Of a DNA stretch of 23,307 nt, positions 1 through 7,078 are shown in pieces; position 1 is the first letter of the stretch, and each line of letters opens with the position of its first letter. The notes under the pieces were generated by a model. That model did not search any database and had not been told where the DNA came from. It was given only the letters and a program-made list of their open reading frames with translations. The stretch is from a virus. The position numbers and the translations under genes are program-made. Where the stretch lies: IMG/VR virus record IMGVR_UViG_3300036851_000288, positions 1 to 23,307 of that record, one strand, 5' to 3'.

Positions 1-38
1 CTGTCCTTGAGCATCGCCAGCGTTGCCAGGTCCGCCAC
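1..38 (-). CDS. Start of a probable head-tail connector protein (partial)
   Basis: Only the first 12 codons are inside the window. They begin at GTG (38-36) and read VADLATLAMLKD. A strong ribosome site (GAGGAGGGG, 51-43) lies 4-5 nt upstream, and the frame is open to the window edge. The opening resembles the M-A-x-L-A-T-L-x-x-(V/L)-K start often seen in gp6/gp15-like head-tail connector proteins, which usually follow the capsid gene in phage head modules. It lies 18 nt after the glycosyltransferase gene on the same strand. The identification is an inference from a dozen residues and from position; the presence of a gene start is better supported than its function. Confidence 0.5.
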   Translation of the reverse strand, partial: MADLATLAMLKD

Positions 39-56
39 AGACACCCCTCCTCGGGC

Positions 57-1112
57 TTATGTGGGCCGGATGGGCTCCGGCCCGTGGGCGAGCATACCCG
101 GCCGGACCGGCGGCGCCAACCCTGCCCATGCGACGAGTGCCTCGGCCGTGCGCTCGGCGGCCTCGCCCCGGTAGGCGTACACGAGGTCGAGCGCAGCGTC
201 GCGCGCGGCTCGCACCTCGGGCGGATCGGTGAGCGCCTCGGCGACGACGCGCTCAAGCTCGGCCGGATTGTCACATTGCAGCCCGACCGTGGCCGCCTCC
301 CAAAAGCGCAGGCCATGGTGCACGTTGCGCCGGTAGCGGCTGGCGTTCATGAGGACGACCGGACGCCCTGTCGCGGCGAACTCGAAGATCGTCGAGGAGT
401 TGTCGCACACATACAGGTCGGCCCGGGCGAGGACCTCGTCGAAATCGCGCACGACCTCGATGCCCTTCGAGCGGTAGAACGCTTCGAGTTCGAGGTAGCC
501 CGAGGCGAACGCTCGCGGGTGCCCATGGCCGAGGACCTCGTAGGGCAGCGCGGCCGCCGCGTCGCGGAACTCCCAATACGCCGACTCTGTCTCGGGCGCG
601 AACTTGAGGTGTGAGTGCCAGGACACCGCGACCACCGGGCGCTCCGGAGGTGGCCCGGGGAATGCCAGCGGGATTTCGCGGACCTTCGGTGACCCGACGA
701 CCGTGACGGTCGCCCGTGGGTACGCCTCGCGCCACCGGCCCGCCGAGTGCTCGTTCGGGGTCAGGAACAGGCTCACGTCGTGGTGGTCCTTGCCGCCGGC
801 GTAGCTCTCGCCTGTGGCGTGGTGCGGATCGCCCGCGTACGACTGGCCGATGCCGTGCTCGATGTAGGCGATCGCTCGCGGGCTCGACTTGCGGACGGCC
901 TTGAGGTCGTTATACGAGGCGACGAGCACACGACGGCCGGACCGCATCGGTTCGAGGTAGGCCGGCACGCCTAGCCCGGCCGCGTAGTCCGCGAGCGCCT
1001 CGGGCACGTGAAGCTCGCCGCGGGCCCACAACGGCAGCGCCCGCCAGACCGGAGCGAGGTGATCGAGGTACTGCGGCTCGGACGCGAATAGGTCGATCGG
1101 CGCGCCGCTCAA
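57..1112 (-). CDS. CDP-glycerol glycerophosphotransferase-like GT-B glycosyltransferase
   Basis: This 351-residue protein has the signature of the TagB/TagF family, which transfers glycerol- or ribitol-phosphate or related sugars to cell-wall polymers. Visible motifs are YIEHGIGQSY (83-92), VVGSPKV (138-144), SWHSH (164-168), HGHPR (196-200) and the donor-binding segment CDNSSTIFEFAATGRPVV (236-253), where D237, S239/S240 and E244 are the family hallmark. It is shorter than full TagF because it lacks an N-terminal membrane-association region. The first in-frame start codon is TTG 1112 without a clear ribosome site, yet sense-like sequence continues in frame upstream to a stop at 1175-1173. 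A good GGAGG (1182-1178) instead serves GTG 1176 and ATG 1168 in other frames. The N-terminus is therefore uncertain. Donor and acceptor are unknown; in a phage head block the product may glycosylate virion or host glycans. Confidence 0.85.
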   Translation of the reverse strand: MSGAPIDLFASEPQYLDHLAPVWRALPLWARGELHVPEALADYAAGLGVPAYLEPMRSGRRVLVASYNDLKAVRKSSPRAIAYIEHGIGQSYAGDPHHATGESYAGGKDHHDVSLFLTPNEHSAGRWREAYPRATVTVVGSPKVREIPLAFPGPPPERPVVAVSWHSHLKFAPETESAYWEFRDAAAALPYEVLGHGHPRAFASGYLELEAFYRSKGIEVVRDFDEVLARADLYVCDNSSTIFEFAATGRPVVLMNASRYRRNVHHGLRFWEAATVGLQCDNPAELERVVAEALTDPPEVRAARDAALDLVYAYRGEAAERTAEALVAWAGLAPPVRPGMLAHGPEPIRPT

Positions 1113-1260
1113 TGTGCCGGTGCCTTCGGGTGGGGCGCGGATCGCGTCGTAGCCCGTCGGCTGTGCATTGGTTCACGCCTCCCTCGTCGCGAGGTACGAG
1201 CGGCGCCCTGTGCGTCCCGGGACCGGCGGCTCCGGGTCGGGCCAGTGTAGGACATAGCAG

Positions 1261-1286
1261 ACGGCCCCAGGCGAACCCGGGGCCGT
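1261..1286 (-). terminator. Hairpin after the coiled-coil protein gene
   Basis: An 8-bp perfect stem (ACGGCCCC at 1261-1268 with GGGGCCGT at 1279-1286) and a 10-nt loop lie 26 nt beyond the stop of the 1312-1722 gene on the minus strand. No T-run follows, so it may be a weak terminator or mRNA-stabilising hairpin. The 1113-1311 gap otherwise holds only a possible -10 (TACACT, minus strand 1249-1244) and the ribosome site at 1182-1178. Confidence 0.45.
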
Positions 1287-1311
1287 GCTCTGATCCTTTC
1301 CCGAGGGTTGG

Positions 1312-1722
1312 CTACGGGGTCGGCTGCGCGCCCTCCGGGGCCGGCTCGGCCGGCGGCTCCGTCGGCGGCGGTGCGACGACGTCCTCACCCTCGACCTCGA
1401 TCAACTGATCGACGTCGGTGCGGAGCCCGCCGATGCGATCGGCAACGGCCCGGAGGCCAGTCTCCGCGGCGGCGATTTCCTCGGGTGTGACCGCGCCGGC
1501 GGCCAACTGATCGGCGATCTTGGTGACCTCGGCAGCGACCTCATCGAGGCCCGCGTTGATGTCACCGGTGATCTGCGTGATTACGTCCAAACGTCCCATG
1601 ACGTCCTCCAAGCGTGAGAGCACAAGATGGATACCTACGTGGCGCGCGAGCCACCCGAGCCGCCACCAGTGGAACGGCCTCCGGCGCTCAGGCCCGCGGT
1701 AGGTGCGTGTCTCAATCGTCAC
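1312..1722 (-). CDS. Hypothetical coiled-coil protein with proline-rich tail
   Basis: This 136-residue protein starts at GTG 1722, preceded by GGAGG at 1739-1735. The N-terminus (about 1-35) is basic and tryptophan-rich. Residues 40-110 form long amphipathic helices with regular leucine/isoleucine spacing, predicted as coiled coil. The last 25 residues are mostly proline, glutamate and alanine. This three-part build is common in small phage proteins of unknown function. No enzymatic motif or membrane segment is visible. It stands alone between two gaps, with a hairpin downstream, and may be its own transcription unit. The 1723-1923 gap upstream shows an 11-bp tandem repeat (CCCCGCTCGGG at 1829-1839 and 1844-1854) and a possible TACACT -10 at 1771-1766 on the minus strand, but no convincing gene. 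Confidence 0.7.
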   Translation of the reverse strand: MTIETRTYRGPERRRPFHWWRLGWLARHVGIHLVLSRLEDVMGRLDVITQITGDINAGLDEVAAEVTKIADQLAAGAVTPEEIAAAETGLRAVADRIGGLRTDVDQLIEVEGEDVVAPPPTEPPAEPAPEGAQPTP

Positions 1723-1923
1723 TGCATACCTGCCCTCCGATGTACCTGCGGGATCGACGCCTCGCAGTGTACCCGGTGCCAGGATGCACCGCTAGGGGAA
1801 ATCGCGGACTCGACCACTCGCTACCCACCCCGCTCGGGTGTCCCCGCTCGGGCCAAAGCCTTGTCCGTCGGCCGCACTATCAGTCTGACTGGTCGCCTCA
1901 CGCCACGCAAGACGCCGATGGTC

Positions 1924-2196
1924 CTACTCGTCGGGCGCGTCCTCGAACGTCAGGATGAGGCTTTTGCCGATCCGCTCCTCGAACCACAGGCCGGCGCCCT
2001 CGCCCGCCTCGGCCGAGAGGCTCATCTCGAACCGGCCCGATGGGGTCGCCTCCCAAAACTTGCGGCTCTGCTCGTCCTTCCGGCTCGTTGCTTGGAGCAC
2101 AACCTTGCGGTTCGGGTGTCCGTTCGTCAGCGCCTCGCCACCGCCATACCCGAGCTTCGTGACCTCGGCCACGTAGAACTTCGCCTGCACTGCCAC
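1924..2196 (-). CDS. Hypothetical small phage protein
   Basis: This 90-residue protein starts at GTG 2196, with GGGAGGTG ending about 5 nt upstream. It opens MAVQAKFYVAEVTKLGYG, followed by alternating beta-like segments (RKVVLQATSR, FEMSLSAEAG, SLILTFED) and an acidic end. Small all-beta proteins with this kind of sequence (A-K-F-Y-V at the front, a W-F-x-x-R-I-G-K segment and a T-F-E-D end) recur near head genes in phages of high-GC hosts, but I know of no assigned function. It follows a hairpin-rich gap (2197-2298) and may be separately transcribed from the methyltransferase operon. Codon usage and the good ribosome site support a real gene. Confidence 0.75.
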   Translation of the reverse strand: MAVQAKFYVAEVTKLGYGGGEALTNGHPNRKVVLQATSRKDEQSRKFWEATPSGRFEMSLSAEAGEGAGLWFEERIGKSLILTFEDAPDE

Positions 2197-2222
2197 CGCG
2201 CACCTCCCTGTGGAATGCCGAA

Positions 2223-2275
2223 GCCCCGAAGCGGGGCGCCGGCTGACTGAACCGACGCCGCTCGGCCTTCGGGGC
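2223..2275 (-). terminator. Hairpin(s) downstream of the methyltransferase operon
   Basis: A compact hairpin (GCCCC 2223-2227 / GGGGC 2233-2237) and an alternative longer 9-bp pairing (GCCCCGAAG 2223-2231 with CTTCGGGGC 2267-2275) lie just past the FkbM-like gene stop. The two structures are mutually exclusive. There is no clear T-run, so intrinsic termination is a guess. Confidence 0.4.
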
Positions 2276-2298
2276 CCTGTGAGCGGTGCCGTGTAATC

Positions 2299-2973
2299 CT
2301 ACGCCGCGCCGGCCCACTCGTACAGAAACGTTTGGTGCGCCTGCTCCCACTCGGCAGCGAGTCGATACCCCGGCAGGAGCGAGCCGTACACGTTACCCCA
2401 ATCCTCGATGACGATGAGCGGGTGCCACCGCTCGATCGTGACGGCTGCCCCGGCGAGGACCTGTGGCTCGTGCCACTCGACGTCGATCTTGATGAGCCGG
2501 ACGTCCTCGAAGCCGTACGAGTCGAGCGTCCGCGCATCGGCCTCCCACACGGTGTCGACCGCGTCGGGCTCGGGCCAGGGATCGGTCGCGGCGACCGTCG
2601 CGTGGCCTCTGTTCTCTCGGTGCACGCTCATCGCCAGGCGCCCGGCCTTGTCCGAGAGCGCGATCGTGTGGACGTGCACGTTGCGATAGTGCGCCGTGTT
2701 CACCTTGAGGAGCCCGAGGTTGACGGGCGCCGGCTCGAACGCATGGATCGCGGAGTGCGGCGCGAACTCGGCCAGGTAGACGGTGTGATTGCCGATCATG
2801 GCTCCGGCGTCGACGAGGACGCCGGGCTCGCGCCCGCGGGCCGTCTGCGCCCACAGGCGATCGCGGATCGCATCGAGCACATCGGCCTCGTAGAACTCAC
2901 CCGTCCGGCGGATGTGGTCGCTGACGTAATCGGGCGATTGATGCAGCGCGAGCGGAACTCCCCGGACCCTCAC
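2299..2973 (-). CDS. FkbM-family SAM-dependent methyltransferase
   Basis: This 224-residue Rossmann-fold methyltransferase has motif I VDAGAMIGNHTVYLAEF (54-70), the adenosine-contact FEPAP (79-83), and the FkbM-typical LIKIDVEWHEPQVLAGA (160-176). FkbM-type enzymes O-methylate sugars and other hydroxyls, so next to glycosyltransferases it plausibly methylates a glycan made by this cassette. It starts at GTG 2973, 7 nt after the stop of the preceding methyltransferase and without an obvious ribosome site, suggesting coupling. Length is near the family's usual 220-250 residues. The conserved aspartate of motif I and the glutamate of FEP are present, so it should be active. Substrate is inferred from context only. 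Confidence 0.88.
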   Translation of the reverse strand: MRVRGVPLALHQSPDYVSDHIRRTGEFYEADVLDAIRDRLWAQTARGREPGVLVDAGAMIGNHTVYLAEFAPHSAIHAFEPAPVNLGLLKVNTAHYRNVHVHTIALSDKAGRLAMSVHRENRGHATVAATDPWPEPDAVDTVWEADARTLDSYGFEDVRLIKIDVEWHEPQVLAGAAVTIERWHPLIVIEDWGNVYGSLLPGYRLAAEWEQAHQTFLYEWAGAA

Positions 2974-2980
2974 TAGACGA

Positions 2981-3586
2981 CTAGGTCGCGAGGCGCCACA
3001 GGCCGAGCACCTTGCCGGGATCGCGCAGGTTGGTCACGCCAGGATCGTAGCTGTACCCGTCGATGATCGTGCGCTCGGGATCGCCGAGGCCGAATGGTCG
3101 GATCGCGAGGTTCGGCCGGTATGCCTCACCGGCGACTACGTCGATGTTCGCCCCGTCGACGAACGTGGACGCGAGGAGCCACGACGAGCGCGTCGCGAGG
3201 ATGCCGTCGAGGAGCTTGAGGCCCTCGTCAAGCGGTAGGTGCTGCATGGCGTCGCGCGAGATGACGAGGTCGAACGGGGCGAGGTCGCGAACCCGGACAT
3301 CGCCCACGGCGCAGACGATATAGATGCGATCCGGGTGCAGGCGTCGCGAGGTCGCGATCGCCTCGCGCGAGACGTCGATACCCATGTAGCCCGGTAGCTC
3401 GGGCATCCAATAGCCATCGCCACATCCGACGTCGAGCACCGTCTTGACGCCGAGGTCGGTCACAAGCTCGACGATGTCCCGCGCAACCTGCGACGTCGCA
3501 GCGGCGTCGGAGCCCGGGCCCGAACGCGACTGCCTCCCACGCCAGGCGTTCGTGCGGTAGATGCGGTCGAACACGTCGGCGCTCAC
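2981..3586 (-). CDS. Class I SAM-dependent methyltransferase
   Basis: This 201-residue protein has a clear SAM site: VLDVGCGDGYW (50-60), acidic end of strand 2 GIDVSREAI (69-77), and GDVRVRDLAPFDLVIS (95-110) followed by the histidine-containing MQHLP (114-118), typical of Methyltransf_11/25-like small-molecule or glycan methyltransferases. It starts at GTG 3586, overlapping the preceding stop by 4 nt (GTGA), and ends 7 nt before the FkbM-like gene. Two methyltransferases of different families in series suggest two distinct methyl groups on one glycan. The acceptor is not identifiable from sequence. Confidence 0.88.
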   Translation of the reverse strand: MSADVFDRIYRTNAWRGRQSRSGPGSDAAATSQVARDIVELVTDLGVKTVLDVGCGDGYWMPELPGYMGIDVSREAIATSRRLHPDRIYIVCAVGDVRVRDLAPFDLVISRDAMQHLPLDEGLKLLDGILATRSSWLLASTFVDGANIDVVAGEAYRPNLAIRPFGLGDPERTIIDGYSYDPGVTNLRDPGKVLGLWRLAT

Positions 3587-3831
3587 CGCCGCGGCCTCAC
3601 GTAGCGGCCGCGCCGCCTAGCGAGGAGCGTAAAGGTGCTCTTGAACGCGTCGTGCTCCGCGGCTAACCGGACCTCGCTGATGGGCACGTACTGACCGCCT
3701 CGGGGCCCGCGCAGGCTCTTGGATAGCTCGCCGCGCATGTACTCCCTGGCCTCGTCGATGAGCGCCCTGCCGAACTCGGCGATCGCCGAGTCGGCGATGA
3801 CGTAGGAGATGGCGAATTCGCGCGTCGTCAC
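3583..3831 (-). CDS. Hypothetical small protein in the glycan operon
   Basis: The 82-residue product uses GTG 3831, which overlaps the upstream stop by 4 nt (GTGA). A longer open frame continues upstream but would run deep into the glycosyltransferase gene, so the short form is chosen. It has a hydrophobic beta-like start (FAISYVIADSAI), an amphipathic helix, and a very basic C-terminus (LLARRRGRYVRPRR). No known motif is recognised. Four-nt overlaps on both sides place it firmly in the glycosyltransferase-methyltransferase operon. It could be an accessory or nucleic-acid-binding protein; neither can be shown. Confidence 0.65.
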   Translation of the reverse strand: MTTREFAISYVIADSAIAEFGRALIDEAREYMRGELSKSLRGPRGGQYVPISEVRLAAEHDAFKSTFTLLARRRGRYVRPRR

Positions 3832-5219
3832 TCGACTGCGACCATCTTTCCCGTCCGGACCGCCGGTGGCTTGGCGCCATCCTTGAGCCACGAGCCCGCG
3901 TAGTGGTGCAGGCCGAAGGCCCACGGGTTGAGCTTGCGCGTCATCGGATCGGCCATCTTGGCGTCGCGCTCGGGATCGCGGTAGTGGACAGGGTAGAACG
4001 CACTCGGTGGCAGCAGGATCACGTCACGGCGCCCAACGAGGACCTCGGTGGTGACGCCGGGGCCCGCCGGCCATACGTCGCCGGGGATACGCGAGAGCGC
4101 GAGGTCGAGGCACTCGCGGATGGCCGGGTGCCCTGGCACCGCACCCATGACCGCATTCGGCACGGTCCGGTGATCCTCCCACGCCGCGAACGCCGACAGG
4201 GGCAGTAGCTCATCGAACGCGCGCCAGGGCTCGACATCGGAGTCGACGTAGATGCCACCGAAGCGGAGCAACGCCTCAAGGCGGACGAGGTCGGCAAGCT
4301 GCGCGCCGGTCGAGCACGCCTCCCACTTGTGCGCGGTGTCGGGCCACTCGGCAGGATCGAGCGGGTCGCGCCAGGTGCGAAGCTCCCAATCCGGGTGCAG
4401 GTCGGCGAAGCGATCCCACCATCGCTCGACCTCGGCGCTCGTGTGCTCGGGCACGACCCGATGCAGGACGGGCGGGATGCCCGTTGGCCTGTGCTCGAAT
4501 GAGGGGGTCGCTAGGTCGCGGATCGCGCGGATCGCGTCGGGGTTGCCCTTGGCTTCGAGATACAGGCCCGCGCGGCGCCCGTTGCGGGTGTGGGTCGCGG
4601 TGCCTCGCTTGCCCTCGCGTGCCGTCTCGTGCCACAGGTGCCATAGCTCGCCCGGCAGCTTGTCGATCGGGGCGCCTGCGAACGTCTCGCACGCGGCCGC
4701 GAATGCGTTGTCCTCGAACCCCCACCCGACGAACGACTCGTCGAACCCGCCGACCGCATCCCACAGGCGCCGCGGGACCACGATGCAGGCCGAGCACATG
4801 TCGGTGTAGCTCTTGTGGACGTAGCGCGACCAGTTGCCACGAAAGCCGCCCATGACCGCGTCGGAGCCCGGACGGTCGATGTCCTTGCGCACGGTGAACG
4901 GCATCGTAAGGCGGCCCGTCTCGTGGGCCCGGGCGATTGCCTGGCGTACATGGTCGGGATCGCATATGACGTCCGCGTCGATGATGACCGCGACGTCCCA
5001 CGGCTGCACGTGCTCCCAATCGGCCAGGCGGGCAGCACGGTTGACGGCGGCCGAGCGATTGAACAGGCCGACGTCATGATGGCCCTCGACGATTTCGTAG
5101 CCGAGGTTCGTTCGCCACCACTCATCGACCCACGCCCACACGCGATCACGGTCGGGCTTGCCGGCCCGGCGGGGCACGAGGATCACGACCCGTAGGTCGT
5201 GGTCGAACGTCTCAGACAT
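3828..5219 (-). CDS. Two-domain glycosyltransferase: GT-A (GT2/GT27-like) fused to GT32-like
   Basis: This 463-residue protein carries two sugar transferase domains. Residues 1-235 look like a GT-A enzyme with the metal-binding DAD (81-83) and the galactosyltransferase-type GGFDESFVGWGFEDN (157-171), in which W-G-x-E-D is the base/acceptor motif. Residues 245-455 look like the DXD-sugar family (GT32): HRVVPE (253-258), ADLVRLEALLRFGGIYVD (309-326) and DSD (326-328), followed by a late GLHHYAGSW (GT32 enzymes often have a similar H-x-x-x-x-S-W end). It could add two consecutive sugars. The ATG at 5219 overlaps the upstream stop by 8 nt and has GGGAGGG just before it. Substrates are unknown. 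Confidence 0.88.
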   Translation of the reverse strand: MSETFDHDLRVVILVPRRAGKPDRDRVWAWVDEWWRTNLGYEIVEGHHDVGLFNRSAAVNRAARLADWEHVQPWDVAVIIDADVICDPDHVRQAIARAHETGRLTMPFTVRKDIDRPGSDAVMGGFRGNWSRYVHKSYTDMCSACIVVPRRLWDAVGGFDESFVGWGFEDNAFAAACETFAGAPIDKLPGELWHLWHETAREGKRGTATHTRNGRRAGLYLEAKGNPDAIRAIRDLATPSFEHRPTGIPPVLHRVVPEHTSAEVERWWDRFADLHPDWELRTWRDPLDPAEWPDTAHKWEACSTGAQLADLVRLEALLRFGGIYVDSDVEPWRAFDELLPLSAFAAWEDHRTVPNAVMGAVPGHPAIRECLDLALSRIPGDVWPAGPGVTTEVLVGRRDVILLPPSAFYPVHYRDPERDAKMADPMTRKLNPWAFGLHHYAGSWLKDGAKPPAVRTGKMVAVE

Positions 5220-5730
5220 CGCCCTCCCTTGGCTCTAGGGGCAGCACCGTAGGGGCAGCACCGGAGAGGCGGCGGTATTCAGCGGCGAGTCTATCAAGCG
5301 GCAAATCGGCCGAGGTTGCGCCCTCCGCCGTCCACGTCAACGCTCCGGGACCGGTCATCGACGAGCGCAACGAAAGGGCCACGCGCTCAGCGGCCCTCGC
5401 CAGCCGTTCCACGTCCAGCCCCTCGTCCGTGCCGGAGCGGTCGAGTCGGAGAGCAGCCCGAGCCACGATGGCCGCGTCATCGTCCGGGTCAGCGCTCGGC
5501 CGGTTCAGTATTTGTTCGGCGGCGAACCGTTCCTCGGCCCGCAGCCCCGAGAGGTCAGGCGATGGGTTGACGAGGGCGGCACGGTACTTTGAGCAATACG
5601 GGCTTGGGCACGTCTCGAACGGGCCTGAGCACGTGCTCTGTCGGGCGTCGAAGCCTCGGACGGTAAGCGCGTGGGCATCCTCTGCGGCCTCTCGCAGCGC
5701 CGCCACCGCATCGCTCTCTGGCGGGGTCAC
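5212..5730 (-). CDS. Hypothetical protein with N-terminal Cys cluster
   Basis: This 172-residue protein starts at GTG 5730, overlapping the previous stop by 4 nt. Near the N-terminus is a cysteine cluster, CSGPFETCPSPYCSKY (34-49), with C34, C41 and C46 spaced as a possible metal site. The rest is alanine-, arginine- and leucine-rich helix (65-160). No family is recognised. The first codons share a 16-bp identical stretch with the start of the upstream gene (5713-5728 and 6111-6126), both encoding T-P-P-E-S. It sits between the nucleotidyltransferase-like gene and the double glycosyltransferase in one operon. Confidence 0.68.
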   Translation of the reverse strand: MTPPESDAVAALREAAEDAHALTVRGFDARQSTCSGPFETCPSPYCSKYRAALVNPSPDLSGLRAEERFAAEQILNRPSADPDDDAAIVARAALRLDRSGTDEGLDVERLARAAERVALSLRSSMTGPGALTWTAEGATSADLPLDRLAAEYRRLSGAAPTVLPLEPREGDV

Positions 5731-6137
5731 TGGTTCGCCGCCTTCGGAACACCGGAGGTCGGGATGATCGACCAGTCGCGGACACCCATCGCATTGCGCG
5801 GCTTGTCGAACTCGGCGTTGGCCTCGGTCATGCGCTGCACTTGGAAGTCGATGGGCAGGCCGGTTTCCTGCTGGCCCCAGATCGAGAACCCTCGATTGAG
5901 AAACCGCACGGCCTCCAGACGCTTCCTGAATAGCCGGTCGAACGACTTGTCGGGCAGAATCGTCCGCAGATCAACGTCCCGATAGTCGGCCCGCTCGGTC
6001 ACGGAGCCAACGAGGAACGGGCCGTGACCGCCCAAGACGACCCGCACCATGCGGCACCAATCCTCCAGCCGGTCGAAGTCCGACTGAACGAGGAACGTGC
6101 TCCGGGTCCGGCTCTCTGGCGGGGTCGGGGTGGTCAT
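5727..6137 (-). CDS. Nucleotidyltransferase-fold protein
   Basis: This 136-residue protein has the minimal nucleotidyltransferase pattern: FLVGSVTERADYRDVDLRTI spans the helix-turn G-S and the metal-binding D-x-D (DVDL), and a later LPIDFQVQ supplies the third carboxylate. The superfamily transfers nucleotidyl groups to sugars, proteins, antibiotics or RNA. Similar small proteins with V-G-S...R-D-V-D occur in actinophages, with no known substrate. ATG 6137 is chosen because it overlaps the stop of the 39-residue membrane gene (CCATGACC); a GTG at 6179 is possible but would overlap that gene. In this cassette, a role in sugar activation or target modification is only an inference. Confidence 0.72.
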   Translation of the reverse strand: MTTPTPPESRTRSTFLVQSDFDRLEDWCRMVRVVLGGHGPFLVGSVTERADYRDVDLRTILPDKSFDRLFRKRLEAVRFLNRGFSIWGQQETGLPIDFQVQRMTEANAEFDKPRNAMGVRDWSIIPTSGVPKAANQ

Positions 6138-6253
6138 GGCCGGCCGTGGCCTTCGTGGTCGCCGGGAAGCATCGAACACGGAATCACGCCTAGCTCCAAG
6201 AGAACGGCGACCCAGAGAGCGGCGTACAGGAGAATGAACAGCGCGCCGCTCAT
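6134..6253 (-). CDS. Small single-pass membrane protein (39 aa)
   Basis: The open frame runs from ATG 6253 to TGA 6136-6134 and encodes 39 residues. It overlaps the upstream stop (ATGA at 6253-6250) and the downstream start (ATG 6137). Residues 4-24 (ALFILLYAALWVAVLLELGV) form one transmembrane helix, followed by a short His/Gly-rich tail (GDHEGHGRP). Precise 4-nt overlaps on both ends, a hydrophobic stretch and its place in an otherwise gapless operon support a real gene. Function unknown; it might anchor the neighbouring nucleotidyltransferase-like protein. Confidence 0.6.
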   Translation of the reverse strand: MSGALFILLYAALWVAVLLELGVIPCSMLPGDHEGHGRP

Positions 6254-6621
6254 CGCTCTACCTCGGGTGCCCTACGGCGGAGAGCTTGAAGCGCGGCGGC
6301 GGGCGTGGGGCCAGCGGCATCGAAACCATTGCCGTCGTGCCGAGATCGATACGCAGTTGCTACCCATCCCTGGGCTTCGTGGGTCAGCAGACAGAGATGC
6401 CACCCTTCCGGCAACGCAGCCTCAGCTTCGTGCCAAGCCGCATCCAGCGCTGGCCGCTCCCCCTCTCCCTCGGATAGACCGGACCTTCGTTGGACGATAA
6501 AGGCGCGACCCATCTGCTGAACAACCGCAGCATCCTCGCCGTGAATGACGGTCGCATGAGCTTCCGCGCCAATCTCGCCGCTCCACGAACAGAGCGTGCA
6601 GAACGCCATCACGTCACTCAC
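6250..6621 (-). CDS. Hypothetical protein with CxxC start
   Basis: The chosen start is GTG 6621, 5 nt after GGGGAGG and overlapping the upstream stop by 8 nt, giving 123 residues; ATG 6609 is an alternative without a ribosome site. It begins MSDVMAFCTLCSWSGEIG, with a C-x-x-C pair like half a zinc knuckle, and ends in a helical segment (GPTPAAALQALRRRAPEVER) resembling the short tail seen in many small phage proteins. The middle has alternating strands (HATVIHGEDAAVVQQM, HLCLLTHEAQGWVATAYRS). No enzymatic motif is seen. Confidence 0.62.
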   Translation of the reverse strand: MSDVMAFCTLCSWSGEIGAEAHATVIHGEDAAVVQQMGRAFIVQRRSGLSEGEGERPALDAAWHEAEAALPEGWHLCLLTHEAQGWVATAYRSRHDGNGFDAAGPTPAAALQALRRRAPEVER

Positions 6622-7078
6622 CGGAGCCTCCCCGGAGGGCGGCGCGGACGCCCGGGTCGGCAAGCAGTCGATCAACAAGCTCGTAATCAGGCAGCCATTG
6701 ATCGGCGTTACCTGTCGAGGCGACATTCTCAACCGCGATGCCGTTGACGCCGAGGGCATTCGCCAGCGCCTCTCGCAGCCCCGGCTCGGCTCGGGCTGCC
6801 TCGACAACGGCGTGAAGCCGACGAAGCTCCTGTTGGAGGTAGGCTTCCGGTGCCGTCTGCGCAATGAACCACAGACCCTCGTCCTCGGCCTGCTCGTTAA
6901 CAAGTGCTTGCAATGCGCCTTCCGGGGCTCGGGCTGCCCGCTCGACGTCGAGGGTGGCCGCTTCTAGCTCTGCCAGCATCGCGCAGCCCTGGCACCCTTC
7001 GACGAACTCGCCGTGTCGGTGCCAAAGAGTTCGGGCTTCCCGCAGCCGTTCTTCCGCCGTCAGGGGCGCTCTCGTCAT
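6614..7078 (-). CDS. Hypothetical helical protein with CxxC
   Basis: This 154-residue protein starts at ATG 7078, overlapping the previous stop by 4 nt (ATGA). A longer frame extends to 7393 but crosses the upstream gene and the terminator, so it is not used. The protein is almost entirely alpha-helical, acidic, and has one C-x-x-C (HGEFVEGCQGCAMLAEL, C29 and C32). Ala/Glu/Leu-rich helices at 34-60 and 80-110 look like coiled coil. No family is recognised. It is the second gene of the operon that starts at 7332. Confidence 0.65.
   Translation of the reverse strand: MTRAPLTAEERLREARTLWHRHGEFVEGCQGCAMLAELEAATLDVERAARAPEGALQALVNEQAEDEGLWFIAQTAPEAYLQQELRRLHAVVEAARAEPGLREALANALGVNGIAVENVASTGNADQWLPDYELVDRLLADPGVRAALRGGSGE

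Noticed and set aside
1244-1249. TACACT as a minus-strand promoter, also at 1766-1771
   Set aside because: The hexamer equals the -10 of promoter B, but no -35 lies at 16-18 bp and no TG extension is present; mentioned only as a possibility in the gap descriptions.
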